A program made the translations under genes and the position numbers. DNA of 64,000 nucleotides from Serratia plymuthica. Lineage in GTDB: Bacteria; Pseudomonadota; Gammaproteobacteria; Enterobacterales; Enterobacteriaceae. The DNA lies in NCBI RefSeq assembly GCF_018336935.1, contig NZ_CP068771.1:186001-250000 (forward strand), written 5' to 3'. This document shows positions 20,751-31,931 of this stretch, piece after piece; the stretch's first letter is position 1, and each line of letters opens with the position of its first letter. The notes under the pieces were generated by a model. That model searched no databases. It was not told the origin of the DNA and worked only from the letters and a program-made list of their open reading frames with translations.

Positions 20751-20957
20751 ATGAGAATCTTCCAGCGTTATAACCCATTGAAAGTGGCGAAGTACGTAAA
20801 GACCCTGTTTCGTGGTCGGCTGTATATCAAAGATGTAGGCGCGTTCGAGTTCGACGAAGGGAAAATCCTGATACCGAAAATTCGTGACAGGCGCCACTTC
20901 AGTGTGATGTCAGAGGTGAACCGGCAGGTGCTGTTGCTGCAATCAGAGATGGGTTAA
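20751..20957 (+). CDS. ytfK: YtfK, DUF1107 stringent-response modulator
   Basis: The 68-residue product is nearly identical in its first half to E. coli YtfK ([16 protein letters not shown], then [20 protein letters not shown]). In E. coli YtfK binds the SpoT protein and tilts it towards (p)ppGpp synthesis during phosphate or fatty-acid starvation. The ATG at 20751 follows GGAGGAG; an upstream ATG in frame (20724) lacks a ribosome-binding site. It is transcribed alone and ends before the terminator at 21053. Confidence 0.93.
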   Translation: MRIFQRYNPLKVAKYVKTLFRGRLYIKDVGAFEFDEGKILIPKIRDRRHFSVMSEVNRQVLLLQSEMG

Positions 20958-21052
20958 TGCGCTATCCCCTTCTTATTTCAAACCGCAGCGTGGTTATCTG
21001 CAATTTGAAATTCATGGGGTAAATTTTTGTACCTGCAAAAGCTCCAATAATC

Positions 21053-21081
21053 GCGGCCCTGATGGGGCCGCTGACGTTTTT
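21053..21081 (+). terminator. Rho-independent terminator after ytfK
   Basis: GCGGCCC and GGGCCGC form the stem, followed by TGACGTTTTT. Confidence 0.75.
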
Positions 21082-21092
21082 GCCGGCAGGGG

Positions 21093-22424
21093 TCAGGCGG
21101 GGGCGTTGTCCCCCGGCGCTTTTGGCGGTACCGCCGCAGGTTTATCGCTCAATCGGGTCACCAGCAACTGATCAATCTTGTAGCTGTCGATGTCCACGAC
21201 TTCGAATTTATAGCCGGCGTACTTAACGAAGTCGGTGCGTTTCGGGATCTTGCGCAGCATGTACATCATAAAGCCGCCAATGGTTTCGTAGTTGCCCGCC
21301 TGCGGGAACTCGTCAATGTGCAGAACACGCATGACATCTTCGATCGGCGTGCCGCCCTCAATCAACCATGAGCTTTCGTCACGCGCCACGATCTGCTCTT
21401 CCTGGCCCTGGCCCACCAAATCGCCCATCAGCGTGGTCATTACGTCATTCAGCGTAATGATACCTACCACCAACGCATACTCATTAAGAATAACGGCAAA
21501 GTCCTCGCCGGCGGTTTTAAAGCTTTCCAGCGCTTCGGACAACGTCAGGGTGTCCGGTACGATCAGTGCCGCACGGATCTGTACGCCGCTGCTCAGCACC
21601 AGGCTCTGGTTGCCCAGCACGCGGTTCAGCAGGTCTTTGGAGTCGACGTAGCCAACCACCTGATCGATATTGCCGTCGCACACCAGGAACTTGGAGTGCG
21701 GATGGGTCGACACCTTCTCAATGATGCTTTCTTCGCTTTCGCGCAGATCGAAGTAAACCACGCTTTCACGCGAGGTCATCGAAGAAGGCACGGTGCGCGA
21801 TTCCAGTTCGAAGACGTTTTCGATCAGCTCATGTTCCTGTTTACGCAGCACGCCCGCCAGGGCGCCGGCTTCCACCACCGCATAAATGTCGTCCGAGGTG
21901 ATGTCGTCTTTACGCACCATCGGCAGCTTGAACAGGCGGAAGATCAGGTTTGCCATACCGTTGAAGAACCACACCAGCGGCCGGAACAGCATGATCGAGA
22001 AACGCATCGGGTTGATGATCCGGACGGCGAACGTCTCTGGTGCAATCATACCGATGCGCTTCGGGGTCAAATCTGCGAACAGAATAAACAGGCTGGTCAC
22101 CAATACGAACGAACAGATAAAGCTAACCTGTTCTGCCAGTTCAGGTGACAAAAAGCGGTCGAACAGCAGTTTGAAAGTAGGGGAAAAGGCGGCATCGCCA
22201 ACGATACCGCCGAGAATGGCCACGGCGTTCAGGCCAATCTGCACTACGGTAAAATACAGGCCTGGCGTTTCCTGCAGTTTGAGCACTTTGGCGGCATTGA
22301 CGTTACCTTCGTCAGCCATCATTTTCAGTTTAATCTTGCGTGATGCGGCCAGAGATATTTCCGACAGTGAGAAAAACGCACTCACGGCGATCAGAAAAAG
22401 AATCAGTAAAATACTGTTTAACAT
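21093..22424 (-). CDS. ytfL: YtfL, CorC/UPF0053-type CNNM membrane protein
   Basis: The 443-residue protein belongs to the HlyC/CorC (CNNM-like) family. An N-terminal DUF21 domain (about 1-200) has three or four membrane helices (ILLILFLIAVSAFFSLSE is the first). A CBS pair spans about 215-340 and a CorC_HlyC transporter-associated domain about 355-430, ending in an acidic/Pro-rich tail. Family members affect Mg, Co or cation homeostasis; E. coli YtfL has been proposed to export cadaverine. The substrate cannot be read from sequence. Confidence 0.92.
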   Translation of the reverse strand: MLNSILLILFLIAVSAFFSLSEISLAASRKIKLKMMADEGNVNAAKVLKLQETPGLYFTVVQIGLNAVAILGGIVGDAAFSPTFKLLFDRFLSPELAEQVSFICSFVLVTSLFILFADLTPKRIGMIAPETFAVRIINPMRFSIMLFRPLVWFFNGMANLIFRLFKLPMVRKDDITSDDIYAVVEAGALAGVLRKQEHELIENVFELESRTVPSSMTSRESVVYFDLRESEESIIEKVSTHPHSKFLVCDGNIDQVVGYVDSKDLLNRVLGNQSLVLSSGVQIRAALIVPDTLTLSEALESFKTAGEDFAVILNEYALVVGIITLNDVMTTLMGDLVGQGQEEQIVARDESSWLIEGGTPIEDVMRVLHIDEFPQAGNYETIGGFMMYMLRKIPKRTDFVKYAGYKFEVVDIDSYKIDQLLVTRLSDKPAAVPPKAPGDNAPA

Positions 22425-22537
22425 AATCTATCCATACGTGCCGACGAGATGACGGCGCTCTTGAGGAAGGGTAGTACATTGTAAAAAAAGAATTGTCGGG
22501 GGCCGCATATCGCGCCCGCCAGAGCTTTATCAAAAAG

Positions 22538-22562
22538 CAGGGCCGCAAATGCGACCCCGCAC
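22538..22562 (-). terminator. Terminator-like hairpin after msrA
   Basis: On the minus strand, GCGGGGTCGC and GCGGCCCTGC form a mismatched stem followed by TTTTTGA. It separates msrA from ytfL. Confidence 0.5.
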
Positions 22563-22611
22563 AGTATAGCAGTAGCCCCACAGGGGCCGCCAGCGGTTAA
22601 AAAATAGTAGG

Positions 22612-23253
22612 TTAGCCCTGCGGCGGCAGACAAACGCCGATCCCGCCCAGGCCGCAATAGCCTTCGGGATTTTTATGCAGGTATTGCTGATGGTCGTCTT
22701 CGGCATAGTAGAACGGCAGTGCCGGCGTCACTTCGGTGGTGATGGTTCGCTGGTCACCGGCGGCATCCATCGCCTGTTGGAAACGTTGCCGACTGCTCTC
22801 GGCTTCGCTCTGCTGTTCCGGCGTCAGCGTGTAAATCGCCGAACGGTACTGGGTGCCGACATCGCCGCCCTGACGCATGCCCTGCGCCGGGTCGTGGTTT
22901 TCCCAGAACACCTGCAGCAGGTGCTTATAGCTGACGATTTTCGGGTCAAACACGACGCGCACCACTTCGGTGTGGCCGGTCTGGCCGCTGCACACTTCGC
23001 GGTAGGTCGGGTTTGGCGTGTAGCCGCCGCTGTAGCCTGCGGCGGTGCTGTAGACGCCCGGTTGTTGCCAGAACAGACGCTCCACACCCCAGAAACAGCC
23101 CATGGCGAAGATCGCTACCTCCATGCCGTCCGGGACGTGGGTCATCGAATGATCGGTGACCACATTGAGCGTCGCAACCGGCATCGGCGTCGTGCGGCCA
23201 GGCAGTGCGTTCGCCTTGTCGACGGTTTGGGTTTTATCAAAAAATGGCACCAC
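22612..23253 (-). CDS. msrA: Peptide methionine-S-sulfoxide reductase MsrA
   Basis: MsrA reduces the S-form of methionine sulfoxide in proteins after oxidative damage, using thioredoxin. The 213 residues match the long E. coli type. The catalytic motif is [10 protein letters not shown] (Cys53); the C-terminal Gly-rich tail [16 protein letters not shown] holds the two recycling cysteines. [13 protein letters not shown] text ([19 protein letters not shown]) is also conserved. It is divergent from tamA across 288 bases and precedes ytfL on the same strand. Confidence 0.97.
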   Translation of the reverse strand: MVPFFDKTQTVDKANALPGRTTPMPVATLNVVTDHSMTHVPDGMEVAIFAMGCFWGVERLFWQQPGVYSTAAGYSGGYTPNPTYREVCSGQTGHTEVVRVVFDPKIVSYKHLLQVFWENHDPAQGMRQGGDVGTQYRSAIYTLTPEQQSEAESSRQRFQQAMDAAGDQRTITTEVTPALPFYYAEDDHQQYLHKNPEGYCGLGGIGVCLPPQG

Positions 23254-23541
23254 GGTTGACTCCTGTTGTCACAGTAAGAATTGGCCCAAGACACAGCGGT
23301 TCGGTTGTATCTAACCGCAACTTTGCCCACAATAAGCTGCATATTGAGATTAAGTGTCAGCTTAACGCAGTATTTTGAGCGCCAAAAGCGAAGAATGCGC
23401 CAGTTTACGGCGACAGTAAAACGGTAACACGCAGCGTCTGGAATAACGCTGAAGAGGGCTGCCGTCCTGATAGCGCGGAGTCTGCCCTGGCACCAGAGAG
23501 CGATGTTATAACAGGAACGTAAAATAAATTAAGGAGAACGC

Positions 23542-25278
23542 GTGCCACGATACCGTGCCCTGTGCTTTTTTTGTGCGCTGCTCGCGACGCCCGCGGCGTT
23601 TTCGGCGAATGTGCGGCTGCAGGTTGAAGGACTTAGCGGGGAACTTGAAAAAAACGTCCGGGTACGGCTGTCTTCCATTACGCCGGAAGAGGTCAGCGCC
23701 GATGGGCGGTTCCGCGCACGCGTAGATGAAGCCGTCCGTCAGGGGCTGCGTGCGCTGGGCTATTATCAGCCCACCATCGATTTTACGCTGGATGACCGCC
23801 CAGAGCTGGCACGCCCTGTGCTGTATGCCAAGGTGAACCCGGGCGAGCCGGTACGGATTGCCGGCGCCAATATTCAACTGGAAGGCGGCGCGAAAACCGA
23901 CGAAGACTATCTGGAACTGGTCAAAAAGGGCCGGCCGACGATAGGCGAGATCCTTAATCACGGCAAATACGATGACTTCAAAGGTTCTCTGACCGGCATG
24001 GCGCTGCGCAAAGGCTATTTCGATGCCGATATGACCAAGAGCCAACTGGGCGTGGCGGAGGATTTGCATAAGGCTTATTGGGACATCGACTTCAACAGCG
24101 GGCAGCGCTATCGCTTCGGCAAGGTGAAGTTCCAGGGTTCGCAAATCCGCGAAGACTACCTGCAAAATCTGGTGCCCTTTCATCAGGGGGATTATTACAG
24201 TTCGGAAGAGTTGGCCGAACTGAACCGTCGTTTGTCCGCCACCAACTGGTTTAACTCGGTGGTGGTGTCCCCTGATTTCCAAGACTCCAAAGAGAACAAG
24301 ATTTTGCCGTTAGATGCGCTGGTTACGCCGCGCACCCGCAATACCATCGAAACCGGGGTCGGTTATTCCACCGACGTCGGTCCCCGGGTAAAAGGCACCT
24401 GGAAAAAACCGTGGCTCAACGATCGCGGCCATAGCCTGGAAACCAGCGCCAGTATTTCCGCGCCGGAACAGCAGCTTGATCTGACCTATAAAATCCCGCT
24501 GTTGAAGAACCCGTTGGAGCAGTACTACCTGTTGCAGGGGGGCTTCAAGAACGTCGATCTCAACGACACCAAGTCCGTGACGTCAAAAGCGGTGGTGTCC
24601 CGGAATTGGGATCTCTCCAGCGGCTGGCAACGGGCATTGAACCTGACCTGGCGTCTGGACCACTTTACCCAGGGTACGGTCACCGACACTACCATGCTGC
24701 TGTATCCCGGCGTCAGCGTTAACCGTACCCGCTCGCGCGGCGGTCTGATGCCGACCTGGGGCGACAGCCAGCGTTATTCCCTTGATGTCTCCGATACTAC
24801 CTGGGGTTCCGGCGTCGACTTTGCGCTGATACAGGCGCAAAACGTCTGGATACGCACCCTGGCCGACAAACACCGCTTTGTCGCACGCGGGCAGGTTGGC
24901 TGGATCGAAACCAATAACTTTGAAAAAGTGCCGCCGGATCTGCGTTTCTTCGCCGGTGGCGATCGCAGTATTCGCGGCTACAAATACAAAGGCATTTCAC
25001 CCCGTGACGATGACGGCAAGCTGACCGGCGCCTCCAAAATGCTGACCGGCTCGCTGGAATACCAATACAACGTGACCGGCAAATGGTGGGGCGCGGTGTT
25101 TGTGGATTCCGGCGAGGCGGTGAACGATATCAAGCAAAGCAACGTCAAGACCGGCGCCGGTTTTGGCGTGCGCTGGCAGTCGCCGGTAGGCCCGGTGAAG
25201 CTGGATATCGCCGCTCCGGTTGGGGATAAAGAAACCCACGGGGTGCAGTTCTATATTGGTTTGGGGCCTGAATTATGA
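23542..25278 (+). CDS. tamA: TamA, Omp85-family outer-membrane translocation subunit
   Basis: TamA forms, with TamB, the translocation and assembly module, which inserts certain outer-membrane proteins and, with TamB, is tied to phospholipid transport to the outer membrane. The product has 578 residues including a signal peptide (about 1-21), three POTRA domains (about 22-265) and a 16-strand Omp85 barrel with the lid motif [21 protein letters not shown] near 473-493 and a terminal strand ending [12 protein letters not shown]. The start is GTG behind AAGGAG. It overlaps tamB by four bases. Confidence 0.96.
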   Translation: MPRYRALCFFCALLATPAAFSANVRLQVEGLSGELEKNVRVRLSSITPEEVSADGRFRARVDEAVRQGLRALGYYQPTIDFTLDDRPELARPVLYAKVNPGEPVRIAGANIQLEGGAKTDEDYLELVKKGRPTIGEILNHGKYDDFKGSLTGMALRKGYFDADMTKSQLGVAEDLHKAYWDIDFNSGQRYRFGKVKFQGSQIREDYLQNLVPFHQGDYYSSEELAELNRRLSATNWFNSVVVSPDFQDSKENKILPLDALVTPRTRNTIETGVGYSTDVGPRVKGTWKKPWLNDRGHSLETSASISAPEQQLDLTYKIPLLKNPLEQYYLLQGGFKNVDLNDTKSVTSKAVVSRNWDLSSGWQRALNLTWRLDHFTQGTVTDTTMLLYPGVSVNRTRSRGGLMPTWGDSQRYSLDVSDTTWGSGVDFALIQAQNVWIRTLADKHRFVARGQVGWIETNNFEKVPPDLRFFAGGDRSIRGYKYKGISPRDDDGKLTGASKMLTGSLEYQYNVTGKWWGAVFVDSGEAVNDIKQSNVKTGAGFGVRWQSPVGPVKLDIAAPVGDKETHGVQFYIGLGPEL

Positions 25279-28200
25279 GCCTGATAAAAAAGATTTGTCT
25301 GGGATTCCTGATCGTTCTGCTGCTGCTGATCGGCGGGTTGGCTTATCTGCTCGGCACCGCCAGCGGCCTGCATACGGTTATCAACGCGGCTGTGCGTTGG
25401 GTACCGGGGCTGGAGATTGCCGGCGTCAGCGGCGGTTGGCGCGATTTGACGCTAAAGGGCGTGAAATATCAGATGCCGGGCGTGACGGTGAATGCCGGGC
25501 AGTTCCATCTGTCGCTGGATTTGTCCTGCTTTAAACGCAGTTCGCTGTGCGTTAACGCCCTGACCGCGCAGGACGTGGACGTGGTGGTAAAAACCAAAGA
25601 GATGACGCCGTCGGCGCCGGTGGAAGAGACCAGCGAGCCGACCACGAATCTGAGCACGCCGTACCCGATCACCCTGCGTATGCTGGCGCTGAACAACGTC
25701 AAAGTCAGCGTCGACGACACGGCGATTTCACTGGGCGAGTTCCGCACCGGTGCACAGTGGCAGGAGCGCGCGCTGACCTTGTTGCCGACTAAAATCAGCT
25801 CGTTGCTGATCGCTTTGCCGAAAACGCCGCAAAACCCATTGCCGGATGCCGTGCAGCCGGTCGTCGAGGTGGCGAAAAAGGTCGGGGAAAAAGTCGATGA
25901 GGCTGCCAAGCCTGCGCCACAGCCGGAAGAGAAGCCGCTGGGCGAAACGCTGAAAGAACTGTTCGCCAAACCGCTGCTGCCGGATCTGCCGGACATTCGC
26001 CTGCCGCTGGATATCACCGTCAAGGAAATCAGCGGTGAACAGCTGCGGTTGACCGGCGACACCGAGGTGTTGATCACCAGCCTGCTGCTGCAGGCCAGCA
26101 CCAAAGACCAGCATATCCAGCTGGACAATTTTGATGTGAAATCGCCGCAGGGCACGCTGTCCGCCCAGGGGCAGGCGACGTTGGCCGGCAACTGGCCGGT
26201 GGATATGGTGGCGAACGGCACGCTGAATGTCGAGCCGTTGAAGGGCGAGAAGGTCAAGCTGAACGTCGGCGGCGGGTTGCGTGAAGCGCTGAAAGTGGCG
26301 CTCAATCTGTCGGGGCCGGTCGGCGCGCAGTTGGATATGCAAACTCAACTGGCTGAAGTCGGTTTGCCGTTGGCACTGACACTGCAAAGCAAACAGCTGA
26401 AATGGCCGCTGAGCGGCGAGGCGCAATACCAAATCAATGATTTCCGCCTGCGCTTCAATGGTAAGGCGACCGACTATGCGCTGTCGACGCGCGCCAACAT
26501 CAAAGGCCAGGATCTGCCGCCGGCGGTGCTGACGCTGGATGGCAAAGGCAACGTCGAACAGTTCAAACTGGCTCGCCTGCGGCTGGCCGCCTTGCAGGGC
26601 AATGCCGATTTGACCGCGTTGGTGGACTGGAGCAAGGCGATCAGCTGGAATTCACAGCTGATGCTAAGCGGCATTAACACCGCCAAACAGTGGCCGGAAT
26701 GGCCGGCGAAGCTGGATGGAAAGATCACCACTCGCGGCAGCCTGCACGGCGGCAGCTGGCAATTGCAGGTGCCGGTGCTGCAGCTCGACGGCAACGTGAA
26801 GCAAAATAAGGTCACCGCGCGCGGCTCGCTCAGCGGCAACGCTGCCGGGCAGTGGAAAATCCCCGGTATCGATCTGACGCTGGGGCGTAACCAACTGAAC
26901 GTTAAAGGTCAGTTGGACGAGAAAAGCTGGAATCTGGATGCGAACATCGACGCGCCGCGCCTGGACGGCGCGCTGCCGGGGCTGGGCGGTACGGCGAAAG
27001 GCCTGCTTAAACTGCGTGGCAACCTGCAAGCGCCTCAGTTGCTGGCCGATTTGACCGCTTCCGGCCTGCAGTGGCAGGCGCTGCGCATCAACCGGGTGAA
27101 AATCGACGGCGACGTGCGCTCCAGCGATCAGATTCAGGGGCAACTGGCGGTACGGGTTGAACAACTGAAGCAGGATGCTCTGGAGATCAGCCTGCTGACG
27201 CTGGATGCCAAAGGCAGCGAAAAACAGCATCAGCTGCAACTGAAGATCAACGGCAAGCCGGTATCCGGCCAACTGGCGCTGCAGGGCAGTTTCGATCGCC
27301 AGCAGCAGCGCTGGCGCGGCAACCTGAACAATACCCGTTTCGATACCCCTGTGGGCGAATGGCGGTTAACGCGTGCCATTGCGCTGGACTACCTGAATAC
27401 CGAACAGAAAATCAGTATCGGGCCGCACTGCTGGCAGAACCCGAATGCCGAACTGTGCGTGCCGAAAACCATTGAGGCCGGCCAGAGCGGCCAGGCCAGC
27501 GTCGTGCTGAACCGCTTCGATCTGGCGATGATCAAGCCGTTCCTCGGCCCGGAAACCGCCCTGAGCGGCGTGTTCACCGGTAAGGCGGACGTCAGTTGGA
27601 AACCGGGCGGCGCGCTGCCGGAGGCCAAAATCACGCTGGCCGGCAACGGCGTCAAGGTGGTGCAACAGGTGCAGGGCAACGCGCTGCCGATCGCCTTCGA
27701 CACCCTGACCCTCAACGCCGGTCTGAACAACGGCCGCGCGCAGGCCGAGTGGTTGATCAAACTGGTTAACAACGGCCAGTTCGACGGCAAGATCCAGGTG
27801 ACCGATCCGCAGGTGCGACGCAATATTAGCGGCAACGTCAACATCACCAATATCTCGCTGGCGATGATTAATCCGGCGCTGATGAAGGGCGAAAGTGCGG
27901 CGGGCATGCTGAACGCCAACCTGCGGCTGGGCGGCAGCGCGCAGAAACCGCTGGTGTTCGGCCGGCTGGCGTTGGATCGGGCGAAGGTGCAGGGGCACTG
28001 GATGCCTTTCGACATGACCGACGCGCGGCTGGCGGTGAATTTCAACGGCATGACCTCGACGCTGGAAGGGTTGCTCAGCACCACGCGCGGGCAGTTGAAC
28101 CTGGCCGGCGACGCCGACTGGCGCGACATCAACGCCTGGCGCGCGCGCATCGCCGCCAAGGGCGACAAGCTGCGGGTGACGGTGCCGCCGATGATCCGCA

Positions 28201-29096
28201 TCGACGTTTCACCGGATCTGGTGTTTGAGGCCACGCCGCAGCTGTTCTCGCTCAACGGCAAGGTGGATATCCCTTGGGCGCGCATCACGGTGCAGGAGTT
28301 GCCGGAAAGCGCGGTGGGCGTCTCTTCCGACGAGGTGATGCTGGACGATCAACTGAAGCCTATTCAGCCGAAGACAGCGTCGTCGATCCCGATCAACAGC
28401 AACCTGATGATCCACGTCGGCAACGATGTGCGGTTGGACGCTTTTGGTCTGAAAGCCCGCCTGAAAGGCGATCTGAAGGTGGTGCAAGACAAGAAAGGGC
28501 TGGGCCTCAATGGCCAGATTGACATCCCTTCCGGTCGCTTCCATGCTTATGGTCAGGATCTTATTGTCCGCAAGGGCCAACTGCTCTTCTCTGGGCCGCC
28601 GGATCAGCCGTTGCTCAATATCGAGGCGATCCGCAATCCGGACTCGACCGAAGACGGCGTCACCGCCGGGGTTCGCGTCACCGGGCTGGCGGATGCGCCG
28701 AAGCTGGAAGTGTTCTCAGACCCGACTAAATCGCAGCAGGAAGCCTTGTCTTATCTGCTGCGCGGGCAGGGTTTGGGCAGTTCCGGCGCCGACGGCAACG
28801 CAATGACCTCAATGTTAATTGGGATGGGGGTTGCACAAAGTGGTCAACTTGTGGGTAAAATTGGCGAGGCGTTTGGCGTAAGTAATTTGGCCCTGGACAC
28901 TCAGGGGGTTGGCGACAGCTCTCAGGTTGTCGTGAGCGGCTATGTTCTCCCTGGCTTACAAGTAAAATATGGGGTGGGCATTTTCGACTCGCTGGCCACG
29001 CTGACGTTGCGTTACCGCCTGATGCCTAAGTTGTATCTTGAAGCGGTGTCTGGTATCGACCAGGCATTAGATTTGCTCTATCAGTTTGAGTTTTAG
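25275..29096 (+). CDS. tamB: TamB, inner-membrane-anchored AsmA-like bridge protein
   Basis: TamB spans the periplasm as a long hydrophobic beta groove and contacts TamA; AsmA-like proteins of this kind carry phospholipids to the outer membrane. The 1273-residue product (E. coli 1259) begins with a signal anchor (about 8-28, [17 protein letters not shown]), has a Pro/Glu/Lys-rich stretch near 185-235, then extended repeating strands and the C-terminal DUF490/TamB domain, ending in aromatic YQFEF. It starts four bases inside tamA, a translational coupling. Confidence 0.96.
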   Translation: MSLIKKICLGFLIVLLLLIGGLAYLLGTASGLHTVINAAVRWVPGLEIAGVSGGWRDLTLKGVKYQMPGVTVNAGQFHLSLDLSCFKRSSLCVNALTAQDVDVVVKTKEMTPSAPVEETSEPTTNLSTPYPITLRMLALNNVKVSVDDTAISLGEFRTGAQWQERALTLLPTKISSLLIALPKTPQNPLPDAVQPVVEVAKKVGEKVDEAAKPAPQPEEKPLGETLKELFAKPLLPDLPDIRLPLDITVKEISGEQLRLTGDTEVLITSLLLQASTKDQHIQLDNFDVKSPQGTLSAQGQATLAGNWPVDMVANGTLNVEPLKGEKVKLNVGGGLREALKVALNLSGPVGAQLDMQTQLAEVGLPLALTLQSKQLKWPLSGEAQYQINDFRLRFNGKATDYALSTRANIKGQDLPPAVLTLDGKGNVEQFKLARLRLAALQGNADLTALVDWSKAISWNSQLMLSGINTAKQWPEWPAKLDGKITTRGSLHGGSWQLQVPVLQLDGNVKQNKVTARGSLSGNAAGQWKIPGIDLTLGRNQLNVKGQLDEKSWNLDANIDAPRLDGALPGLGGTAKGLLKLRGNLQAPQLLADLTASGLQWQALRINRVKIDGDVRSSDQIQGQLAVRVEQLKQDALEISLLTLDAKGSEKQHQLQLKINGKPVSGQLALQGSFDRQQQRWRGNLNNTRFDTPVGEWRLTRAIALDYLNTEQKISIGPHCWQNPNAELCVPKTIEAGQSGQASVVLNRFDLAMIKPFLGPETALSGVFTGKADVSWKPGGALPEAKITLAGNGVKVVQQVQGNALPIAFDTLTLNAGLNNGRAQAEWLIKLVNNGQFDGKIQVTDPQVRRNISGNVNITNISLAMINPALMKGESAAGMLNANLRLGGSAQKPLVFGRLALDRAKVQGHWMPFDMTDARLAVNFNGMTSTLEGLLSTTRGQLNLAGDADWRDINAWRARIAAKGDKLRVTVPPMIRIDVSPDLVFEATPQLFSLNGKVDIPWARITVQELPESAVGVSSDEVMLDDQLKPIQPKTASSIPINSNLMIHVGNDVRLDAFGLKARLKGDLKVVQDKKGLGLNGQIDIPSGRFHAYGQDLIVRKGQLLFSGPPDQPLLNIEAIRNPDSTEDGVTAGVRVTGLADAPKLEVFSDPTKSQQEALSYLLRGQGLGSSGADGNAMTSMLIGMGVAQSGQLVGKIGEAFGVSNLALDTQGVGDSSQVVVSGYVLPGLQVKYGVGIFDSLATLTLRYRLMPKLYLEAVSGIDQALDLLYQFEF

Positions 29097-29098
29097 CG

Positions 29099-29446
29099 AT
29101 GCGAATAATTGTCTACGGCAGTTTACGACGCAAACAGGGAAACAGCCATTGGATGACCAACGCCCAATGGCTCGGCGAGCATGAGCTCGAAGGCTATCAG
29201 ATTTATAATCTGGGCCATTACCCAGCGGCGATCCCTGGAGAGGGCACGGTACATTGTGAGGTGTACCGCATTAACTCATCGATTCTGGCAGAGCTGGACG
29301 AACTGAAAAGCAACACCAAGGACTATAAGCGCGAGCTGATTCAGACGCCTTATGGGAGTGCGTGGATCTACCTGTATAAACACAGTGTCGACGGTTACCC
29401 GCGAATTAACAGCGGCGACTGGTTGAAGCGTCTCGACGAAAAGTAA
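29099..29446 (+). CDS. ytfP: YtfP, gamma-glutamylcyclotransferase-fold protein
   Basis: The 115-residue product has the GGCT fold: VYGSLRRKQGNSHWM supplies the YGSL substrate loop, and the conserved acid is within ELDELKSNTKDYKREL. It follows tamB by two bases, so the three genes form one operon ending at the hairpin at 29448. E. coli YtfP is at the same place. The true substrate is unknown; family members act on gamma-glutamyl amines or peptides. Confidence 0.92.
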   Translation: MRIIVYGSLRRKQGNSHWMTNAQWLGEHELEGYQIYNLGHYPAAIPGEGTVHCEVYRINSSILAELDELKSNTKDYKRELIQTPYGSAWIYLYKHSVDGYPRINSGDWLKRLDEK

Positions 29447-29447
29447 T

Positions 29448-29480
29448 AAAAAAAACACCGCTCATTGAGCGGTGTTTTTT
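29448..29480. terminator. Bidirectional terminator between ytfP and ppa
   Basis: ACACCGCTC and GAGCGGTGT form the stem with A-tract on the left and T-tract on the right, serving both convergent genes. Confidence 0.9.
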
Positions 29481-29499
29481 CATCGGACGGCGGCAAGAA

Positions 29500-30030
29500 T
29501 TACTTCTTGGCGGCGCGTTCGAAAGAGGCAACGATTTCAGCTTTGGCAGCGGCAGCGTCTGCCCAGCCTTCCACTTTCACCCATTTGCCTTTTTCCAGAT
29601 CTTTGTAGTGCTCGAAGAAGTGAGCGATCTGGGCACGCAGCAGTTCTGGCAGGTCGTTCACATCTTTGATGTGATCGTACTCTTTGGTCAGTTTGCTGTG
29701 CGGAACGGCAACCAGTTTTGCATCTTCACCGGCTTCGTCGGACATCTTCAGTACGCCTACCGGACGGCAGCGGATCACAGAACCCGGCTGCAGCGGATAC
29801 GGGGTCGGCACCAGCACGTCAACCGGGTCACCGTCCAGAGACAGGGTGTGGTTGATGTAACCGTAGTTGCACGGATAGAACATCGCGGTAGACATGAAAC
29901 GGTCAACGAACAGCGCTCCGGTGTCCTTGTCGATTTCATATTTGATCGGATCGGCGTTAGCCGGGATTTCGATAACAACGTAGATGTCTTCCGGCAGGTC
30001 TTTGCCAGCTGGGACCAGATTCAAGCTCAT
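29500..30030 (-). CDS. ppa: Inorganic pyrophosphatase
   Basis: Ppa hydrolyses pyrophosphate to two phosphates, pulling biosynthetic reactions forward. The 176 residues match the E. coli hexameric family I enzyme. Metal- and substrate-binding residues lie in [16 protein letters not shown], the signature DGDPVDVLV and [13 protein letters not shown], with [13 protein letters not shown] at the C-terminal end. The ATG is preceded by AAAGGAAG on the minus strand. Confidence 0.98.
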   Translation of the reverse strand: MSLNLVPAGKDLPEDIYVVIEIPANADPIKYEIDKDTGALFVDRFMSTAMFYPCNYGYINHTLSLDGDPVDVLVPTPYPLQPGSVIRCRPVGVLKMSDEAGEDAKLVAVPHSKLTKEYDHIKDVNDLPELLRAQIAHFFEHYKDLEKGKWVKVEGWADAAAAKAEIVASFERAAKK

Positions 30031-30335
30031 GTCGGCTTCCTTTAATCAAACCAGAAATGGAGTGGCGGCTATTATAGCGGACTCTTTTGCGATTTCCTGC
30101 CCTTTTCATCAGCCAGACCCCGCTCCAGGGCCATGGGGATAATTTCCAGATTAATCCACCGTCGACGTGAAGTTTTCCACCGGGATGCCGATAACTTCAA
30201 CAAATAATAATGAGCCGGCAAAGGCCGGTTCCGCGTTTTGCCTCCCCCTACGTAAGGCAGTATCCCGCCATGGCACTCGCGGCCAATGACGAGACGCCGC
30301 CCGAATCTCACTATTTCTGAAGCCGGGAAGAACTC
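30031..30335. other. Divergent intergenic region between ppa and the chemoreceptor
   Basis: This 305-base gap contains the sigma-28 promoter at 30168-30194 and then a leader of about 135 bases. The leader includes a small GC hairpin, GCCGGC-AAA-GGCCGG, near 30213-30228. The ppa promoter must lie near 30050-30110; I do not call it. Confidence 0.55.
30168..30194 (+). promoter_or_regulatory. Sigma-28 (FliA) promoter of the chemoreceptor gene
   Basis: TGAAGTTT, an 11-base spacer, and GCCGATAA match the FliA consensus TAAAGTTT-N11-GCCGATAA at 15 of 16 positions. It lies upstream of the chemoreceptor start by about 140 bases, which puts this gene with the late flagellar class. Confidence 0.85.
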
Positions 30336-31889
30336 ATGCTAAAAAAGATTACGGTGAAGGCCGGGCTGATTGCCCTGCTGAGCCTGACGACGCTGTTGCT
30401 GATTATGGTCAGCACGATCGGCGTCAACGCGATTAATGAAGGATCGCGCTCGCTACACACTCTGAACCAGATCCTGGGGGAGGAACTGGGATCGCTGGCC
30501 AGCAGTTCCAACCTGACGTTGCGCGCCAGAACCGCCGCTTCGCTGGCGGTGCGCCAACGGGAAATCGGCCAGATTGAGGTTTCCGATGCCACGGTAGGCC
30601 GTATCTATGATTACCTCGAGCAGTCGAAGCACGAAATGGCGCGCTTTGTCAGCGTCGGCACCGTTACCGAACGCGGGCGTGAACTCTCTGCGCGCTTGCA
30701 GAACAGCTACCGGGCCTATCTCGAGCAGGGCGTCAGGCCAATGGCCGACGCCATCAAGGCCGGCAAGGTCGATGACTATTACGAGATTCAGGAAACCCGG
30801 ATTTCGGCGCTGAGCATCGCCTTCGAAAAAGACCTCAGCGATTTCCGCAGCTTTGCCATGAAAGTGGGGCAGCAGCGGGTGGATGAGGCGGAAAATAACG
30901 CCAGCACCAAAATCACCCTGATCGTGGTGGCCGGCTTGCTCAGCGTGCTGTTGGCGGTACTGGCCTGGTTTGCGCTGCGGGTGATTATCCTGCGCCCTCT
31001 CGATGAGTCTATCGCCCAACTGGAATATATCGCCGGCGGCGACCTGACGCACCGAATCACCGGCGAAGGGGATACCGAGATGGGCCGCTTGATCCGCGCT
31101 ATGCAACGCATGCAACAGGCGCTGGTCGGCTCGGTCAGCAAGGTGCGCGATGCCAGCAGCCAGATTGATACCGGCTCACGTGAGCTGGCTGCCGGTAACC
31201 TGCATCTGGCGCAGCGGACAGAAGAGTCTGCCGCCTCGCTGGAAGAAACCGCGGCCAGCATGGAACAGCTGACCTCGACGGTGAAAATGAACGCCGAGAA
31301 TTGCGAGCAGGCCAACCAACTGGCGCTGAGCGTATCCGATATCGCCAACCAAGGCAGCGAGGTGGTCAGCCAGGTGATGGACAAGATGCAGGCGATTACC
31401 GACAGCTCACGGCGCATCGCCGATATCATCAGCGTGATGGACGGCATTGCCTTCCAGACCAATATTCTGGCGCTGAATGCGGCGGTCGAAGCGGCACGCG
31501 CCGGTGAACAGGGGCGCGGTTTCGCGGTGGTGGCCGGTGAGGTGCGCAGCCTGGCACAGCGCAGTGCGCAGTCGGCGAAAGAGATTAAAGGGTTGATCGA
31601 AGCGTCGCAGAATCGGGTGCAGGAAGGCGCGCAGATGGCGGAATCTGCGGCGAAAACCATGAACGGCATCACCGGTGAAGTGGGCCGCGTGACGGCGCTG
31701 ATGCGGGAAATTTCGGCGGCTACCCGGGAACAAAGCAGCGGTATTGAGCAGGTAAACCTGGCGGTGACACAGATGGATCAGGTCGCGCAACAAAACGCTG
31801 CGTTGGTCGAGGAGTCTGCGGCGGCGACGCGTTCGCTGGAGGATCAGGCTCAGCTGCTGGCGCAGAGCATGGCGGCGTTCAAATTATGA
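30336..31889 (+). CDS. Methyl-accepting chemotaxis protein
   Basis: This transmembrane receptor senses a ligand in the periplasm and signals through CheW/CheA. The 517 residues comprise TM1 (about 9-29), a four-helix TarH-type sensor domain (about 30-190), TM2 (about 191-213), HAMP (about 213-265) and a cytoplasmic coiled coil with the invariant hairpin tip [20 protein letters not shown] (about 369-388). It lacks the C-terminal NWETF pentapeptide of E. coli Tar and Tsr and ends AAFKL, so it would not tether CheR. The ligand cannot be read. It sits where E. coli has the ytfQRT-yjfF sugar transporter. Confidence 0.94.
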   Translation: MLKKITVKAGLIALLSLTTLLLIMVSTIGVNAINEGSRSLHTLNQILGEELGSLASSSNLTLRARTAASLAVRQREIGQIEVSDATVGRIYDYLEQSKHEMARFVSVGTVTERGRELSARLQNSYRAYLEQGVRPMADAIKAGKVDDYYEIQETRISALSIAFEKDLSDFRSFAMKVGQQRVDEAENNASTKITLIVVAGLLSVLLAVLAWFALRVIILRPLDESIAQLEYIAGGDLTHRITGEGDTEMGRLIRAMQRMQQALVGSVSKVRDASSQIDTGSRELAAGNLHLAQRTEESAASLEETAASMEQLTSTVKMNAENCEQANQLALSVSDIANQGSEVVSQVMDKMQAITDSSRRIADIISVMDGIAFQTNILALNAAVEAARAGEQGRGFAVVAGEVRSLAQRSAQSAKEIKGLIEASQNRVQEGAQMAESAAKTMNGITGEVGRVTALMREISAATREQSSGIEQVNLAVTQMDQVAQQNAALVEESAAATRSLEDQAQLLAQSMAAFKL

Positions 31890-31896
31890 TGGGTGA

Positions 31897-31920
31897 CAGG
31901 AGGCGGCATGCCGCCTCCTG
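31897..31920. terminator. Perfect 24-base palindrome between the chemoreceptor and fbp
   Basis: CAGGAGGCGGCA and its exact complement TGCCGCCTCCTG abut with no spacer. The flanks lack long T-tracts, so it is a weak or factor-dependent terminator for both convergent genes. Confidence 0.55.
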
Positions 31921-31931
31921 TAGAGAGGCTT

